Assembly (NCBI RefSeq): GCF_017591425.1
Contig: NW_024465369.1
Location: 29,183,001 to 29,247,000 of the forward strand
From: Ochotona curzoniae
Taxonomy: Eukaryota > Chordata > Mammalia > Lagomorpha > Ochotonidae
DNA: 64,000 nt
Reading direction: 5' to 3'
In this document: one piece after another, positions 22,121 to 33,929 of the stretch
Numbering within the stretch: position 1 is the stretch's first letter
How the letters are laid out: each line of letters begins with the position of its first letter
Position numbers and translations under genes: made by a program
Notes under the pieces: model-generated
What the model was told of the DNA's origin: nothing
Database searches by the model: none
What the model saw: the letters and a program-made list of their open reading frames with translations, nothing else

Positions 22121-24056
22121 AAAATACTGAAATGTATCGATTATATTGTCAATCACTTAATGTCTAGGCAAATTTTCTTTTTTCCTAAGTGGGGTACAGG
22201 AAAGTAGAAAGTTTATAATCCCATTTGACATGAGTTAATACCATTTAACTTTACCTTTTATTTTAAAAAATCTGATGTGAAAATTTTATTATGAATATCT
22301 AATATTAATACTCACATTAAACTATTTTTTTAGTTTGATTTCCACAAATGGAAGACATTAAATGAATTAATGAAAAGAAAAACACTTAACTGCTAAATGA
22401 GCAGACTCATCCATTGAGAGTGAGTTGGTGCTTATACTATTATCATTGTCCACCTATGTGGCTGAACATTTGTAGCTCTACAGTTAGCAGTCTCTTGCAC
22501 ATGTATACCTTCATTAAACTGTCTCACAGTGTGAAATTTGGCCACCTTTTAGTTGTGTTTGGTGTGTATGCATGTATTTAGTTTTGAAATGCATTTTAGG
22601 AATGTTGGATGATTTCTTTTGTTAATTTGAGTTTTTCTTAGGCTGGTCATTCTGAGCTCACTCACTCTACCTCTTCTTCTATTAGACCTCTCTCTACATA
22701 TTCTATCTAAAATCATTCAGGACAGATTAAATCATGCCACAATTACACACAAAACCAGAAGCTGTATTTTGATTTTCCTGATATAACCACCCCAAATCTA
22801 TCAAGAGGTTCTGCATATCATAGTGAAAAAAATATATGGTCAGTCAGAACAATAACCACCTTGATTGTTATCAATAGACCACTAGTGGAAAACAACAGCA
22901 AAGAGATTTCAACATCAGCAATTAAGCTTTGCCAGGCACGATTGATCTGTGTCTGTTGTCTTACAATTCGGTGACCAAACTAGTTATATGACCCAACTCC
23001 ACAGTTAGGAGAAATTATGCATGAAAAGTGAAGCATCAGGAATACCTAGAAAATTGTTAGCATGTGTCTTGATCTGCATAACCTATTTTCTGTCAACACT
23101 CAGGCCCAACATTAATTCCATCCAAAATTTCCTTTATCAAGTCCTTTGTATCAATGTAAATATTGTTAACTCATTAGTTCATTATCACAAGCTCACTTGT
23201 AAGTTCTAGTATCAGAAATATTTTAGCTTTATTCAATAAAGCTTTGAAAAATTTTAGATGAAATGTAATGTAATGTCACTGCTGCAATTTCATTAAATAT
23301 GGATTTTGTTTTATGTAGCCTGCATTTATTCTGTACATATATAAAATGAATATATACGTGTGTGTGTGTGTTTGAAATAACCCATATCCATACTGAATCT
23401 GAACATTTATTCATTATTCTCTAATAAGTCCAGGATAGCTATTATTTGCATAACAGTTATTTAATAATAGATAGTATTTCATAAAAGATTAAAAGTATAT
23501 GAGATGATAGACATATGCTTTATGACTATCAATGTTAAGAAATAGAGCATGTGTGGGTTGTGAGATCTGCTAGGTTCAATCTGGAACCTTCTAGAACCAA
23601 TTCCCTATGGATAGCCAGGGTTAACTATAAACAGCAAGTGTTGTGATGCTCATCAGGATCCTCTATTCAACACATCTACACTTTGCTCTCATCCACTCAC
23701 CCCTCTTTTGCTGCATTTAATCATTTTTTACTTTTTCCTTTCTAGCAGTTCTCTTCAACTTCCAGCTACTCTCTTGAGAGATTTACTGGTTTGCATTAGT
23801 TCCATCTAATTGTGCTACTGAAAGAGAAATATGTGGAGCTTTGACTCATAAAGTGGATAATAAAAGAGAGAAAAGGTTTTCTCAGTGTTCTGATAACACA
23901 GTAAATTACAGATAACCGGAGTGTTTGCAACACAAACTCCATTTGCAACTTTTGCATAATCATGGTAATGTGTCTCATCACCTACCTACTCAAGGTGAGG
24001 TGCTTGGACCTGTAGCCTTTCAGGCCATCAAAGAAATACTGCATCTGATGTTGCAT
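22121..24056. other. Unique AT-rich sequence
   Basis: About 1.9 kb with no repeat family recognised apart from a short (GT)n at 23358-23373. Open frames at 23021-23209 (plus) and 23229-23414 and 23796-23981 (minus) are short, without domains or coding composition. Confidence 0.5.
23358..23373. repeat. (GT)n microsatellite
   Basis: About eight GT units in a run preceded by 'tatatac'. Confidence 0.9.
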
Positions 24057-24381
24057 TTTTAAAAATTAGTTATTCTTTATTTTTTTCTGGAAAGGCAGAT
24101 TTACAGGGAGAAGGAGAGACAAATAGATCTTACATCTGCTGTTTCATCCCCAAGTGGCCAGATGGCCAGAGTTGAGCTGATTCCAATCCAGGAGCTTCTT
24201 TCTGGGTTTCCTACCTAGGTGTAGGGTTCCAAGGCTTTGGTCTATCCTCTGCTGCTTTCCCAGGCAAAAAGCAGGGAGCTGGATGGGAAGTGGAGCAGCC
24301 GGGTGACAAACCCACACCCATATGAGATACTAGCGTGTGCACAGCAAGGATTTAGCCACTGAGCCATGAGGCCTGCTCCTT
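24057..24381 (-). mobile_element. CSINE, minus strand
   Basis: Tail 'attctttatttttttctgga', body 'cttacatctgctgtttcatc' and 'gctgctttcccaggc', head 'tttagccactgagccatgag'. Possible target-site duplication 'atgttgcat' (24048-24056) and 'atgttacat' (24382-24390), one mismatch. Confidence 0.93.
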
Positions 24382-24390
24382 ATGTTACAT

Positions 24391-25309
24391 TATGACAAGG
24401 CCCTCTGGTAATATGCAGACACCCTCAAGTTTGAGAAGCACTGCTTCTAGTCACCATATTACACTTGTCTACATCTCTCTCTTGCATTGAGGTTCATGAA
24501 AAAAACTTAGCACATTCCACTGCTTTATCATTGAGAGTCACCAGAATCCTGAAGAATAGTTTAAAGAACATCAAAAATACAGGTTCTGTAGAAACCCTAC
24601 AGCAAGTACTTTCACAAAAACCACAGTGGAGACTCACTTTCACTAGGTTAAGAAAAAACAAGTATTTGAAAGTTCTCATGTGTTTGAGGGCTCCTTTAGG
24701 TGGCAAGTTAGATTTTCTCATATGAAATCAGTTTGGAGGAAACTTGATGACATAAAATACAAATGATACCTTGCTAAACCATTTTCATTTTTAAGCTGTT
24801 GCTGTTTATCAACACTACTGGAATTTCTTTTACCATATACTCTGGAATGTTGGGGGTGACATGATCGGAAAAGTGACATGAAGAAATATGGAGAAGAGGA
24901 ACTCCTTAATTCTGTACAGAAATCCAGAGGTTTTATACTCTCAAATAATAACATATACACATGTAATATTACTAGTAATAATATTAGATATAAGGACTGT
25001 GACTAAAACCATTAATAAGTTCTACATCGCCAAATAGCAAAGTTAGCATTAAATTATGCCCCATGTAACTACATTAAATGGAAATAATGTCTCTTATGTA
25101 ATTCTAAAGATGACTGTGCTGATTTTTACATCATTTAATACATGTACAAAAATATTTGTTTGGTCATAAGCCACTGAAAATCTATATAAATGACAATTTA
25201 TAGAACATCTGAAAAAAATAAGAATAACATGATCACTGAATATATTCAACTATAGTTTTTCCGTGAATTTTTAGAATTTCAAAAAGTGAAAACACATCCC
25301 ACAGCATGT
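24391..25309. other. Unique AT-rich sequence
   Basis: No recognised repeat. Overlapping frames of 86 codons (24465-24725, plus) and 75 codons (24494-24721, minus) occupy the same DNA on opposite strands; neither has similarity that I recognise, so I call no gene. Confidence 0.45.
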
Positions 25310-25425
25310 CTTCAGAATGTTCATGGAAAATGTGTATTATGAAAAAAACTATTCAGGTTTTTATAATTTTGCACCCAATTGAACTTCTTTTATTTCTACT
25401 TCCCACAACCTTTTTTAAAGTAACC
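25310..25425. mobile_element. Mariner-like MITE
   Basis: Left end 'gttcatggaaaatgtgtatt', then 'atgaaaaaaactattcagg' and 'ataattttgcacccaattga', and right end 'tcccacaacctttttt', which is approximately the reverse complement of the left end. This layout matches short non-autonomous mariner elements of placental mammals whose ends read 'aagttcatggaaaatg'. It encodes no protein. Confidence 0.55.
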
Positions 25426-26189
25426 TCCTATAAATTAAGGAACTGTCAAGACTCTATGACTTCTTGGGACTGACAAGTTCTTCGCCAACGAAACAATTTC
25501 ATGCAGGCAGGTATCAGTTTGGAAAACCATGCTTGGAGTGTCCACAGAATTGGAAGAAACCTTCCCAAACTTTTAGATTTCAAGTTTGTAACATGTATTA
25601 ACAACAAACCAATGTTGTTTAATCCATATAAAACCCAAATTTACTAAAGAATATCTGATCATAAAACAATTCAAATAATCAGAGTATTTTTTGAAAACTC
25701 AGGCAGAAAACAGACCCAGAAAATACTCTTTAAAAATTAGAATGCAAACCAGTAAACCAGTAAAGAACAACTTAACTTCACTTTTTATACACACTGGGTG
25801 CCAGATTCTTCACTTTCTTTAATCCCTTGGTACTTCAATTTTTTTTTCAGAGAAATACAGGTTATTAAAGCTGGGAAAAATTTATAGGTTGTTCGTTGTA
25901 AAAATCTTTTTACATATGGCAAAATATATGGAACCTGGTCTTTGTTTCCACAGTGTTCCTCCACATTGAAAGATCTGTGGTTTGCACTGTTTAGATATCA
26001 TTCTAGATGATGCTTAAAGACAAGAAAGTTGATTTTATTTTCTTTAATTTTTTTTTACAGAAGCTACAATAGTGCATGTGAATAAATTTGTTCAATATGG
26101 AGAAAGCATCAATTGAGTTTTATAGTATCACCTAAAAGACTGATTAAGAAAATTGCTTAATATTTATGTCAGTTTTAGCATGATGGACT
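25426..26189. other. Unique AT-rich sequence
   Basis: No recognised feature. Several T-runs, such as 25838-25848 and 26046-26058. Confidence 0.45.
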
Positions 26190-26332
26190 TTTGACTGATC
26201 CTTTTCAAAACTAGAGGGGAAATCAATAGCGGGAGATTGGGAGATGTCGTTGGGGAAGGACCTTGGGGAAGGTCACAGCCAACCCCAGAGCCTATGGAAC
26301 TGTATCATAAAACAAAATAAAATAAAATTTTG
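26190..26332 (+). mobile_element. L1 3' end, plus strand
   Basis: G-rich tract 'gcgggagattgggagatgtc', then 'cagagcctatggaactgtat' and 'cataaaacaaaataaaataa', the sense form of the L1 3' end seen in antisense at 59092 and 44110. It is strongly 5'-truncated. Confidence 0.85.
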
Positions 26333-28212
26333 CATTAAAAATGTTTATGTATCAATTTTAAGAACTAGAGTTTTCTGAAGATTCCAGATAAATGTTTCTA
26401 AATTATAATGCAATAATGTCTGCCAACGGCAATTCATATCACTCTTGGATTCTACATATTTTTTTGTTCCAAAGTAGTTTATTTCCTTCCATAACATAAA
26501 AACCTGAGGCAAATGCATATGTCAAGAAGAGTTTAATCAGAGTTGTTTTTAATTCCTTTTCTCTGCAATTCCAACAAGTCTTTCCTACACCAGGTGTCTA
26601 TTTTGTCTTTATTTCTTCTTGGGTCTGTTAGTCTCCAGAACTTCATGGATCTACACATGTCACCATTCTTATTCGTGCAGTAAACAAAGTCACTGTATAA
26701 ATCTTTAGAAACCTTATGAGGGGAACAAATGTGGAATATGCCAATTCACAGATCACAGTTACAAGAGGAGAATGCCATTCCACCCGACCTCCAGTGCATA
26801 ATCCCTTCAGCCAGAGTACAGAGAGGCCAAACAAAATAGTGTTCAAATTAAAAAATGTATTCATGTCTAATCAGTATTCATCGGTTGTTGGTTATATGTT
26901 TCCATGCATGAAAGTAGGGTATAACAGCTATAGCCTTTAAATTTGATAAATAAATGCTTATTAATTTGAGTTGTGATAATCCCGCTGGGTTTTATAATGT
27001 CTTTTGGCATTATGAGTGAGAATAAATCTTATTACAGTTTAGGGAAAAGCTCCTTTTCAATCATCATTCCTTTAGAAATAGTTAGAAGTTTAAGGCTTTA
27101 TATAAATTTTCTAAAAATACTTAAAATATCTCAACTGGGAAAGCAATTTCATGCTTGCTTTTTAAAGAATCTATTCAAAGAACTCATTAAAACCATTCAT
27201 TTAAATAATCTCGTGTATGTTCATTATGCTATGTCCTTTGGGAGGAAAAAAAAATAGTATGAACGGCTGCCAGCAAGCAAATGAAGGGAACAAATGTTAA
27301 ATGTAAAAGGTTAGTCCTTCATTAGAATTGCTTAAATAAGTAGCAACCCCCCACACCCTTAAAAACTCTTCCGAGAAACATTTATACAAATTTAGCACAT
27401 TAAAAGCAGAGAAAACTTTTAAAAATAATTTGTAGGTCAGTTTCATGAACCATTAGCATTTGTTTGGATCCTCTTTACTTTTCACTTTTGGCACTAGGTG
27501 AATGAAAGGGAAACAACCTCTGTTCATAGACACCACGGACCAGAATCTGATGTGGACCCTGTAAATGGAAGATGTTTAAGGGTTCAAAATGTTTTAGACT
27601 GTGTTGAGGAAATAAACTTGGGAAGATGAACTTAACAAGTTTCCAAATTTTTTTTAATTTTCTCTGCTCCCATTTCTTTGCCTTTCCATGCTAAAAGATG
27701 TTATGGTATCCAATAGATCCACCTGCTTGGCTAGCAGTCTGTTTGGGAACAATTTGGCTTCAGATCACTATTATCTATAAGCCATATAAGCAACTATGGC
27801 ATGGCTACTCACAATTGCCAGTAAATGGATATGGATACACTCATAAAGCTGTTGGTGAATATGGATGTATGTGGATGTGAGACTATGTATGTAGATGTGT
27901 GGGTGTCTACTACCATGGGCAGAAAGTTGAATATCTCTTGTGAACCCATCATCATCCAGTTAAATTTATTTGTGCATTTATCACTACCACTGTAAATAAA
28001 AGAGATATAACCTACAAATGGCTGTGTGATGTTCTCTAATCTTTCAGAATCTGCTTCTGCTTGTCCTGGGCCATAAGCCCTGGGCATGCACATTTGCATT
28101 TTGTTAATAGTTTTAGAATCTGAAAAAAAATTAATGATGAGGAGTACTTAAATAATCTAAAATGAACTCATTTATCCCTTAGGAGTAGGTTCTGTATGGA
28201 ATTTGAAATTTT
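26333..28212. other. Unique sequence with a degenerate ATGG-rich patch
   Basis: About 1.9 kb without named repeats. 27826-27905 is a degenerate microsatellite of 'ggatat', 'ggatgt' and 'gtatgt' units. Opposed frames at 26643-26864 (minus) and 26716-26940 (plus) and the 94-codon frame at 26973-27257 lack recognisable features. Confidence 0.45.
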
Positions 28213-28535
28213 TGTTTCTTTTACTTATTTGAAAGAAGAGACAGAGATATGGTAGTGGAGGGGAAAAGAAAGACAGAAAGGGAGAGAGAGAATTCTTCTG
28301 TCTGCTTATCATTCACCTAATACGTGTACCAATGATAGCTGGTCCAGGAAGAGCCAAGAGCCTGCAATTCAATCTTGATGATCCACTCAATTATTTAAGA
28401 TACCACATGCTGCCTACAAGAGTGCAAAGTATCAGTAAGCTAGAGTCACAAGTAGAGTAGGAATTGGAAGTGGGCACTCTGATAGAGGATGTGGGTATCT
28501 CACGTTCTGTGCTCCCTGCTTCATGATATGCTTGC
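28213..28535 (-). mobile_element. CSINE, old, minus strand
   Basis: Antisense: 'cttttacttatttgaaagaa', a purine-rich stretch to about 28292, 'cttctgtctgcttatcattc', 'gagccaagagcctg', 'gtagagtaggaattggaagt' and 'gatgtgggtatctcacg'. Older class, with substitutions throughout. Confidence 0.8.
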
Positions 28536-29051
28536 CCTTAATATGGAATTTCCTTTATCTTTATTTCTTGCCTGAGTGTGGAAATTGCCATACTATTATT
28601 TGATTCTTAAGTGTGTCTTAATTGCTATAAGTTCTTGCCAAGATTTCTTGCAGGTTTTTTAAATTTATTTTTCCCAGTTGAATGAGTTTTGCTAGGATAG
28701 TGTTTTTCTCAAGTGTCTATATGGCTGACAATTGACAAAGTGACAACATGGCAGATTGGACTAAGCAAATGATGATTCTCTAATCATTTGTCTTTGAAAT
28801 AATGTCAAGACCAATTCTTATTACTAGACGTCATTTAGCTTAACTGAGAGCACATTGCTTTTAACTATAGTGAATGGATGTTTACCTCAGGGACTCATAG
28901 AAAACATGAATAAAGGAGAGGGCATCATGATCTTGGAAATACACATCTTAGAAAAGATGCCAGTCTCCCCAACTAAAAATACACATTTAAACTGTATCCA
29001 TCACTGATTTCCTGGTGGTAACAACAAACTTTCCTTGTGATAATTTTTAGT
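28536..29051. other. Unique AT-rich sequence
   Basis: No recognised repeat, RNA gene or open frame in these 0.5 kb. Confidence 0.45.
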
Positions 29052-29376
29052 TTTTTAAGATTTAATTTATTTATATTGAAAAGGCATATTTGCAGAAACG
29101 AGAGACAGAGAGAAGGATCTTCTATATATTAATTGTCTCGCCAAATGGCCGCAACAGCCAAAGTTGAGCTGATGTAAAGTCAGGAGCTAGAAGCTTCTAC
29201 CAAGTCTGCCACATGGGTGCTGGGTCCCAGGGCTTTGTGCCATCCTCTACTGCTTTCCCAGGCCATAGGAAGGCAGCGGGTGGGAACTGGAGCAGTTGGG
29301 ACATGATTCAGATTCCATTTGGGATTGTGGAACTTGCAAAGTAAGGATTTAACCACTGAGCCATCATACCGGGCCG
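29052..29376 (-). mobile_element. CSINE, left arm of a head-to-head pair
   Basis: Minus-strand copy, tail 'aagatttaatttatttatat', head 'aaccactgagccatcatacc' and 'gggcc'. Its head faces the head of the plus-strand copy at 29406, about 29 bases away. Confidence 0.94.
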
Positions 29377-29405
29377 TTTTTTGATAACTTTTAAAACTAA
29401 TTCAG

Positions 29406-29731
29406 GGAGCCCGGAGCAGTGGCCTAGCAGCTAAAAGTCCTTGCCTTTCACACACCAAGATCCCATATGGGCACCAGTTCTAATCTTGGTGGCCCTGTTT
29501 CCCACCCAGCTCCTAGCTTGTGGCCTGGGAAGGCCGATCAGGATGGCCCAAAGGCTTGGTAGCCTGCACCCACGTGGAAGACCCGGAAGAAGCTCCTGGC
29601 TCCTGGCTTCAGACCAGCTCAGCTCTGTCCATTGCAGTCACTTTGGGAGTAAATTATCAGATGGAAGATCTTCCTCTCTGTCTCTCCTCCTCTTTGTATA
29701 TCTGACTATGTAATAAAAAATAATCTTTAAA
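29406..29731 (+). mobile_element. CSINE, right arm of a head-to-head pair, intact pol III boxes
   Basis: Sense copy with A box TGGCCTAGCAG (29420-29430) and B box AGTTCTAATC (29476-29485), complete body, and tail 'ctatgtaataaaaaataatc'. Target-site duplication 'aaaactaattcag' at 29393-29405 and 29732-29744, perfect over 13 bp. The frames running through it are SINE text. Confidence 0.96.
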
Positions 29732-29744
29732 AAAACTAATTCAG

Positions 29745-30954
29745 AAGTACATATTTGAAAGTAAATTTGTTATACAGTATTATAAGGACATTATAATGAA
29801 AATAAGCAAATATAGAATCTACACATTGAGAAAATGTGTTAAATCAGTATAGTTAGAGCCACACTAAATTTTAAGTATAAAATACATTATTTAATATAAA
29901 CTATAGGATGATGCAATGATTACATTGCACAAAATTTGTACAAAATTCAATTGAGTGAATAAAGAAGTTGCATAAACATTTAAGAGAGTTATTTTCTATG
30001 TCATATGTTTTCATAACAGTAAACTTTTTAGTATTAACACAGTTATGATTTTGCTTGCATTTTTTAACAGGCTAATCAATCTTATTTCCTGGGATAGTCC
30101 CATATGCTGCATCAGCGCAGGAGCTGTGAATGGTTTTCTAATGGTTTTCAGAACCTAATCTAATGTTTGGATCATTGTAGGAGTTCACTAGATTTTTATT
30201 GAATAATTGACCAATTGTATAAAAAGTGAATCCTTCAGGATACAATTTAAGGAAAGGAAAAATGTATGAAAATTTAAGTAATGTATTTGTCTCATATGAT
30301 ATTTTTAAGAATCGGTTTTTAAAAGCTCAAATATTTTGGGCCATTAAACCACAACATGGATTAATTACTTCTGTTATTTTAGAATCCCTAATCACTCATT
30401 CTCTTTCGCAAACTTGTGATTTATGAGCTAATAAGTGTTTAAAAATAAAGCTTGGTGGATTTAATTAGTTCTTTTCTGAATGTAGATTATAACATTTATA
30501 CCATGACTTTTGCCAAGATTAACATTTTTCACTAGCTTCTCAAATTGTTCCATAAAGCCAGACATTGAACTATGAGATTAAAAAAGGACTTTGTCAAAAA
30601 GAAAAAACAAAATATGATATTTGTAGGAATCTTAGATTTTCTTTGGAAAATATTTTTAATCATCAAAATCTAATGGAGAGGGAAGATATTTGAACTACAT
30701 GTTCAGTAGTTGTTAAAAACTTTAAATTGATTATATCAAAATAATGCAAAAATAGAAGAAAAATAAACCAGGAAACAAATATAAAAATATGCAAATATGA
30801 TATATCCAAATCCAAGCATATCAATAACAGCATCAAATATAAATGAATTAAATATTCCCTTAATGAAAGATAGCAAAAATAATTATGCCCATTTAATCAA
30901 ATTTTACAATAAGGGCATAATATAGGTAAAAAGTAAAAGGAAAGGAATATTTGA
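29745..30954. other. Very AT-rich unique sequence
   Basis: No gene. 'aggagttcactagattttta' with 'ttgaataattgacc' at about 30178-30212 resembles the '-gtaggtgctcaataaat-' end shared by MIR and L2 elements, but is too short to assign firmly. Confidence 0.45.
30178..30212 (+). mobile_element. MIR or L2 tail fragment
   Basis: Short match to the AATAAAT-type tail of MIR/L2, as described for the surrounding stretch. Confidence 0.35.
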
Positions 30955-31262
30955 TCTATTAAGACACCCACATCCCAGGTATAATGAAACATGCATCCCT
31001 GCTTCCAGATGAAAGATAGATTTCCAATGAAACTGTTGGACATGTGTAGACAATGGGATGCTGGACTGTCTGACATTGTCTGTACCAACAATGTCAGGGT
31101 ACACTTCAATCAAAGACTGATAGAATTATGATTCCTTATGAAGGACTATACCATTGTAGTAAAATGGGGAAAATCTGTCGGGGGCTGGGGGTTTGAGGTG
31201 GAATCCCAATCTGTATGCAATTGTACCACATAATTCAAAATTCAAAATAAAAATATATTTTA
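30955..31262 (+). mobile_element. L1 3' UTR and 3' end, plus strand
   Basis: 'atttccaatgaaactgttgg', 'gacaatgggatgctggactg' and 'cattgtctgtaccaacaatg' are the sense counterparts of the antisense text at 44240-44340. They are followed by a G-rich tract near 31178-31200, 'tgtatgcaattgtaccacat' and an A-rich tail. It belongs to a related but distinct L1 subfamily: its end reads 'aattgtaccacataattc' rather than 'aactgtatcataaa'. Confidence 0.8.
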
Positions 31263-31477
31263 AACAAAGACACCCACATCCCATATTGGACTGCCTTGTT
31301 TGAACCCTGGCTTCAGTTCCTGAATCCAGCTTTCTCATAAGGTAGACAGTGAAAGACAGTAGTGATACCTCAAATAATTGGATTCCTGTCATTCATGTGG
31401 GGAGTCTAGATTGAGTTCTTAGCTACTGGTTTTGGCCCTTGCCATTGAAAAGTTTGGGGGAGATACCAGTGAATGAG

Positions 31478-31520
<43 letters not shown>

Positions 31521-31556
31521 ACCTCACATCAGAAACCTTTTATATATTTAAAAATT
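31263..31556 (+). mobile_element. CSINE, old, inserted at an L1 tail, with a TG expansion
   Basis: Sense copy: 'acacccacatcccatattgg', 'tgaaccctggcttcagttcc', 'tcatgtggggagtctagatt' and 'ggttttggcccttgcc'. The CT-rich part is replaced by a long (TG)n. It starts directly after the L1 tail. Confidence 0.8.
31481..31519. repeat. (TG)n microsatellite
   Basis: An uninterrupted run of 39 bases, the longest dinucleotide repeat in the window, and so likely polymorphic. Confidence 0.97.
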
Positions 31557-31574
31557 TAAGGCAAAAATATTGAA

Positions 31575-31918
31575 AGGGAGCCCAGTGCAGCAATTCACTT
31601 GATTAAATCCTTACCTTGCAAGTGCCGGGATTCTATATGAGTACCAATTCATGTCCTGGCCACTCCACTTCTCACCAAGCTTCATGCTTGTGGCCTGGGA
31701 AAGCAGTAGAGGATGGCTTTAGTACTTGGGACCTTGCACCCATGTGGGAGACTTGGAAGAGTCCTCCTGGCCCCGGGCTCCAGGCTTTGGATTGGCTTGG
31801 CTCCAGCCATTGCAGCCATTTGGACAGTGAACCAGCAGATGGAAGATCTTTCTCTGTCTCTTATCTCTATAAATCTGATCTTCCTTTGCAATAAAAACAA
31901 AAAATCTAAATTTTTTTT
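31575..31918 (+). mobile_element. CSINE, plus strand, A-tail of 'aaaacaaaaaatc'
   Basis: Head 'gagcccagtgcagcaattca', then 'ttgtggcctgggaaagcagt', 'catgtgggagacttggaaga', 'gacagtgaaccagcagatgg' and 'gcaataaaaacaaaaaatct'. Frames on both strands here are SINE text. Confidence 0.93.
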
Positions 31919-32739
31919 TTAAACTTGAAGGAATTCACCATACAAACATTATCCAAAAGAAAGCTAATAGAACTACATAAACATGAGACAAAATTATTGA
32001 AGATAAGAAGTATTCTCAGAGATCAAAAGTTTAATTTTATAGTGTTCAAAAATCAATAGATAAGGGGTGAAAATACAAAAGCATTTCTGCATAAAAAAGA
32101 GCTTACAGACATGAAGCAGAGTGAAAGGGAGAAATAGACAGAAGCTGGAAATTTTGATATGCCTCGGAGATTGGTAGAAATTGATATAAAAACTGTGGAA
32201 AATACTAAGAAGAATGGAAAAAGATTAAGCAGTTAAGGAACCTTGATGAGCATTTCTGGAACAAAATATTAATAGGTACAGATTATAAGCATTCTTTTTA
32301 ATTAAAGTATGTATTCCCTATGATAAACTATGGCTTACAACAATGGAAATGTAATTAAATCCTGGAATTAAAATCTAATAGAATATATTCTGTGTGTTAC
32401 CTCAGCTGATTTTAACTAAGGCATAACAGAAAAAGTATCTCAAAGCACCATTTAATATTTAGAAATCAATTCACATATACCTGTTTAAAATTTATATGGA
32501 AAAAATCAAAAGAAAAATGAGAGGTTTGCTTTAAATAGAAGGAAAATGAAAACACATAAAATTGAGCTAATGTAATAGTTAGATGCAATGCTATAACTGT
32601 ATACTAATGTTACAAGTGAAGCTTTTTCATTAAATTATCAAATTTTCCACTCCCAAAAGCTAGAAATAGAGGAAGAGATTAAAAGAAAGACAACTAGGGG
32701 CTAATAAATTTTAAATGTAGAAGAGATGTCAAAAAGCAT
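31919..32739. other. AT-rich stretch, probably partly decayed L1
   Basis: Runs such as 'tttaaaatttatatggaaaa' and 'gctagaaatagaggaagaga' have the A-rich sense-strand bias of L1 ORF2 and precede a clear ORF2 match. I cannot assign ends. Confidence 0.35.
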
Positions 32740-32830
32740 ACATACAGACAATGAAAAAATAAAAATGTGCTTTTTAAAATATTAAAGTTGATCAATTTTT
32801 AGGGAGATTGTCCAAGAAATTATGAAACAG
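32740..32830 (+). pseudogene. L1 ORF2 fragment, plus strand
   Basis: Translation of 32781-32819 gives IKVDQFLGRLSKK, matching the conserved ORF2 segment between the endonuclease and reverse transcriptase domains (family form NKIDKPLARLTKK). A stop follows directly. It is a dead fragment. Confidence 0.6.
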
Positions 32831-33309
32831 CTGATTTCATTATAGGACGTAACATATAAAAATAATAACTAAGAAGCCCTTTGCTTCCTATTTTTAGAAC
32901 TTTGAAAGTAACAAATTTCTTATATGTACAACTCATGAAAGCTAAATTAAAATAAATAAGAATATATTTGTGCTTGCCAGTGCAAAATTTTCAATATCAT
33001 CTGTATTCACCAAGTGGGAGTGGTCAAGTGTCACTTCATACCTTCCACTGCTGAGAATATGCTTCTTAGTGTTATGAGCCCCAGCATTCCCCTTTCCTAC
33101 CCAGAATGTAGTGTCAGAATGTCCAGCATGACTCGATCATAGATTATGAGGAAACAACAAAATCTCTTGTGTGTCCCACAGCACGTCCTAGTGCCGTCAC
33201 ATGGGTAGTGCCATCACAAACCCTGGTGTTATTAACTGGAGCTTGGAGATAAGTGCATAGGAAGATAATGTCCAGTTCAGAGTCAGAACTACCTCAATAA
33301 ATTGTTATA

Positions 33310-33700
33310 GTCTAGGCAAGATGGCACGTGTAGAGAATGATGGCATTGATTACAGGTTTTAAAAAAAAATCACTAAAGTGGTTATACTTCTGGGCTCAGG
33401 GAGAGCCAAGGCCAAGCAACCACCCAACTGATACCCTGACAAAAACAAACAAAAAAGGTTTTCCTCTGTAAACTACTTCATAAAGGAGAACCAACAAAGA
33501 AGCTTGACACATGCAAAAGAACACACTACTTCTGCATAATTAAGTACTGATTTTAGGAAATCTATAAAATACCTGAAAAAGAATTTCAAATAAAGATCCT
33601 TCAGAAATCCTAGAAAAAAACCAAGAAAATAAAATGTGAAAATTCAAAGCAAGACTCATATGAATGAAAAATTTAACAAAAACATGAAAATCACTGAAGA
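33310..33700 (+). mobile_element. L1 5' region fragment, plus strand
   Basis: 'gtctaggcaagatggcacgt' at 33311-33330 resembles an L1 start, and 'gggagagccaaggccaagca', 'tcataaaggagaaccaac', 'aatacctgaaaaagaatttc' and 'aaataaagatccttcagaaa' follow the order of an old L1 5' UTR/ORF1 upstream region. It is cut off near 33700. Confidence 0.5.
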
Positions 33701-33782
33701 AATTCATAAGTTTTTGAGCTGGAAACTTAAGACTAAAGAAAGCTTGATTGTGTTGTAGAATGTTCCTTCTATGCCTATCTTG

Positions 33783-33926
33783 CTTTAGGGTTTTCAGCAT
33801 GAAGTGGTGTTGGATTTTATCAAATGTCTTCTCTGCATCTATTGAGAGGATCAGATGGTTTTTATTTTTCAGTTTCTTGATGTGATGTGTCACATTTAAT
33901 GATTTGTACCCATTTGGGGAACCCAT
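33783..33926 (-). pseudogene. L1 ORF2 reverse-transcriptase fragment, minus strand
   Basis: The minus-strand translation contains [17 protein letters not shown], the well-known RT segment around the IDAEKAFDKIQ motif, followed by HFMLKTLK. It lies in a 186-codon open frame (33540-34100) that is a chance fusion: a CSINE remnant at its start, this RT piece in the middle and unrelated sequence at the end. The catalytic YADD region is not present. Not a functional gene. Confidence 0.85.
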
Positions 33927-33929
33927 AAG

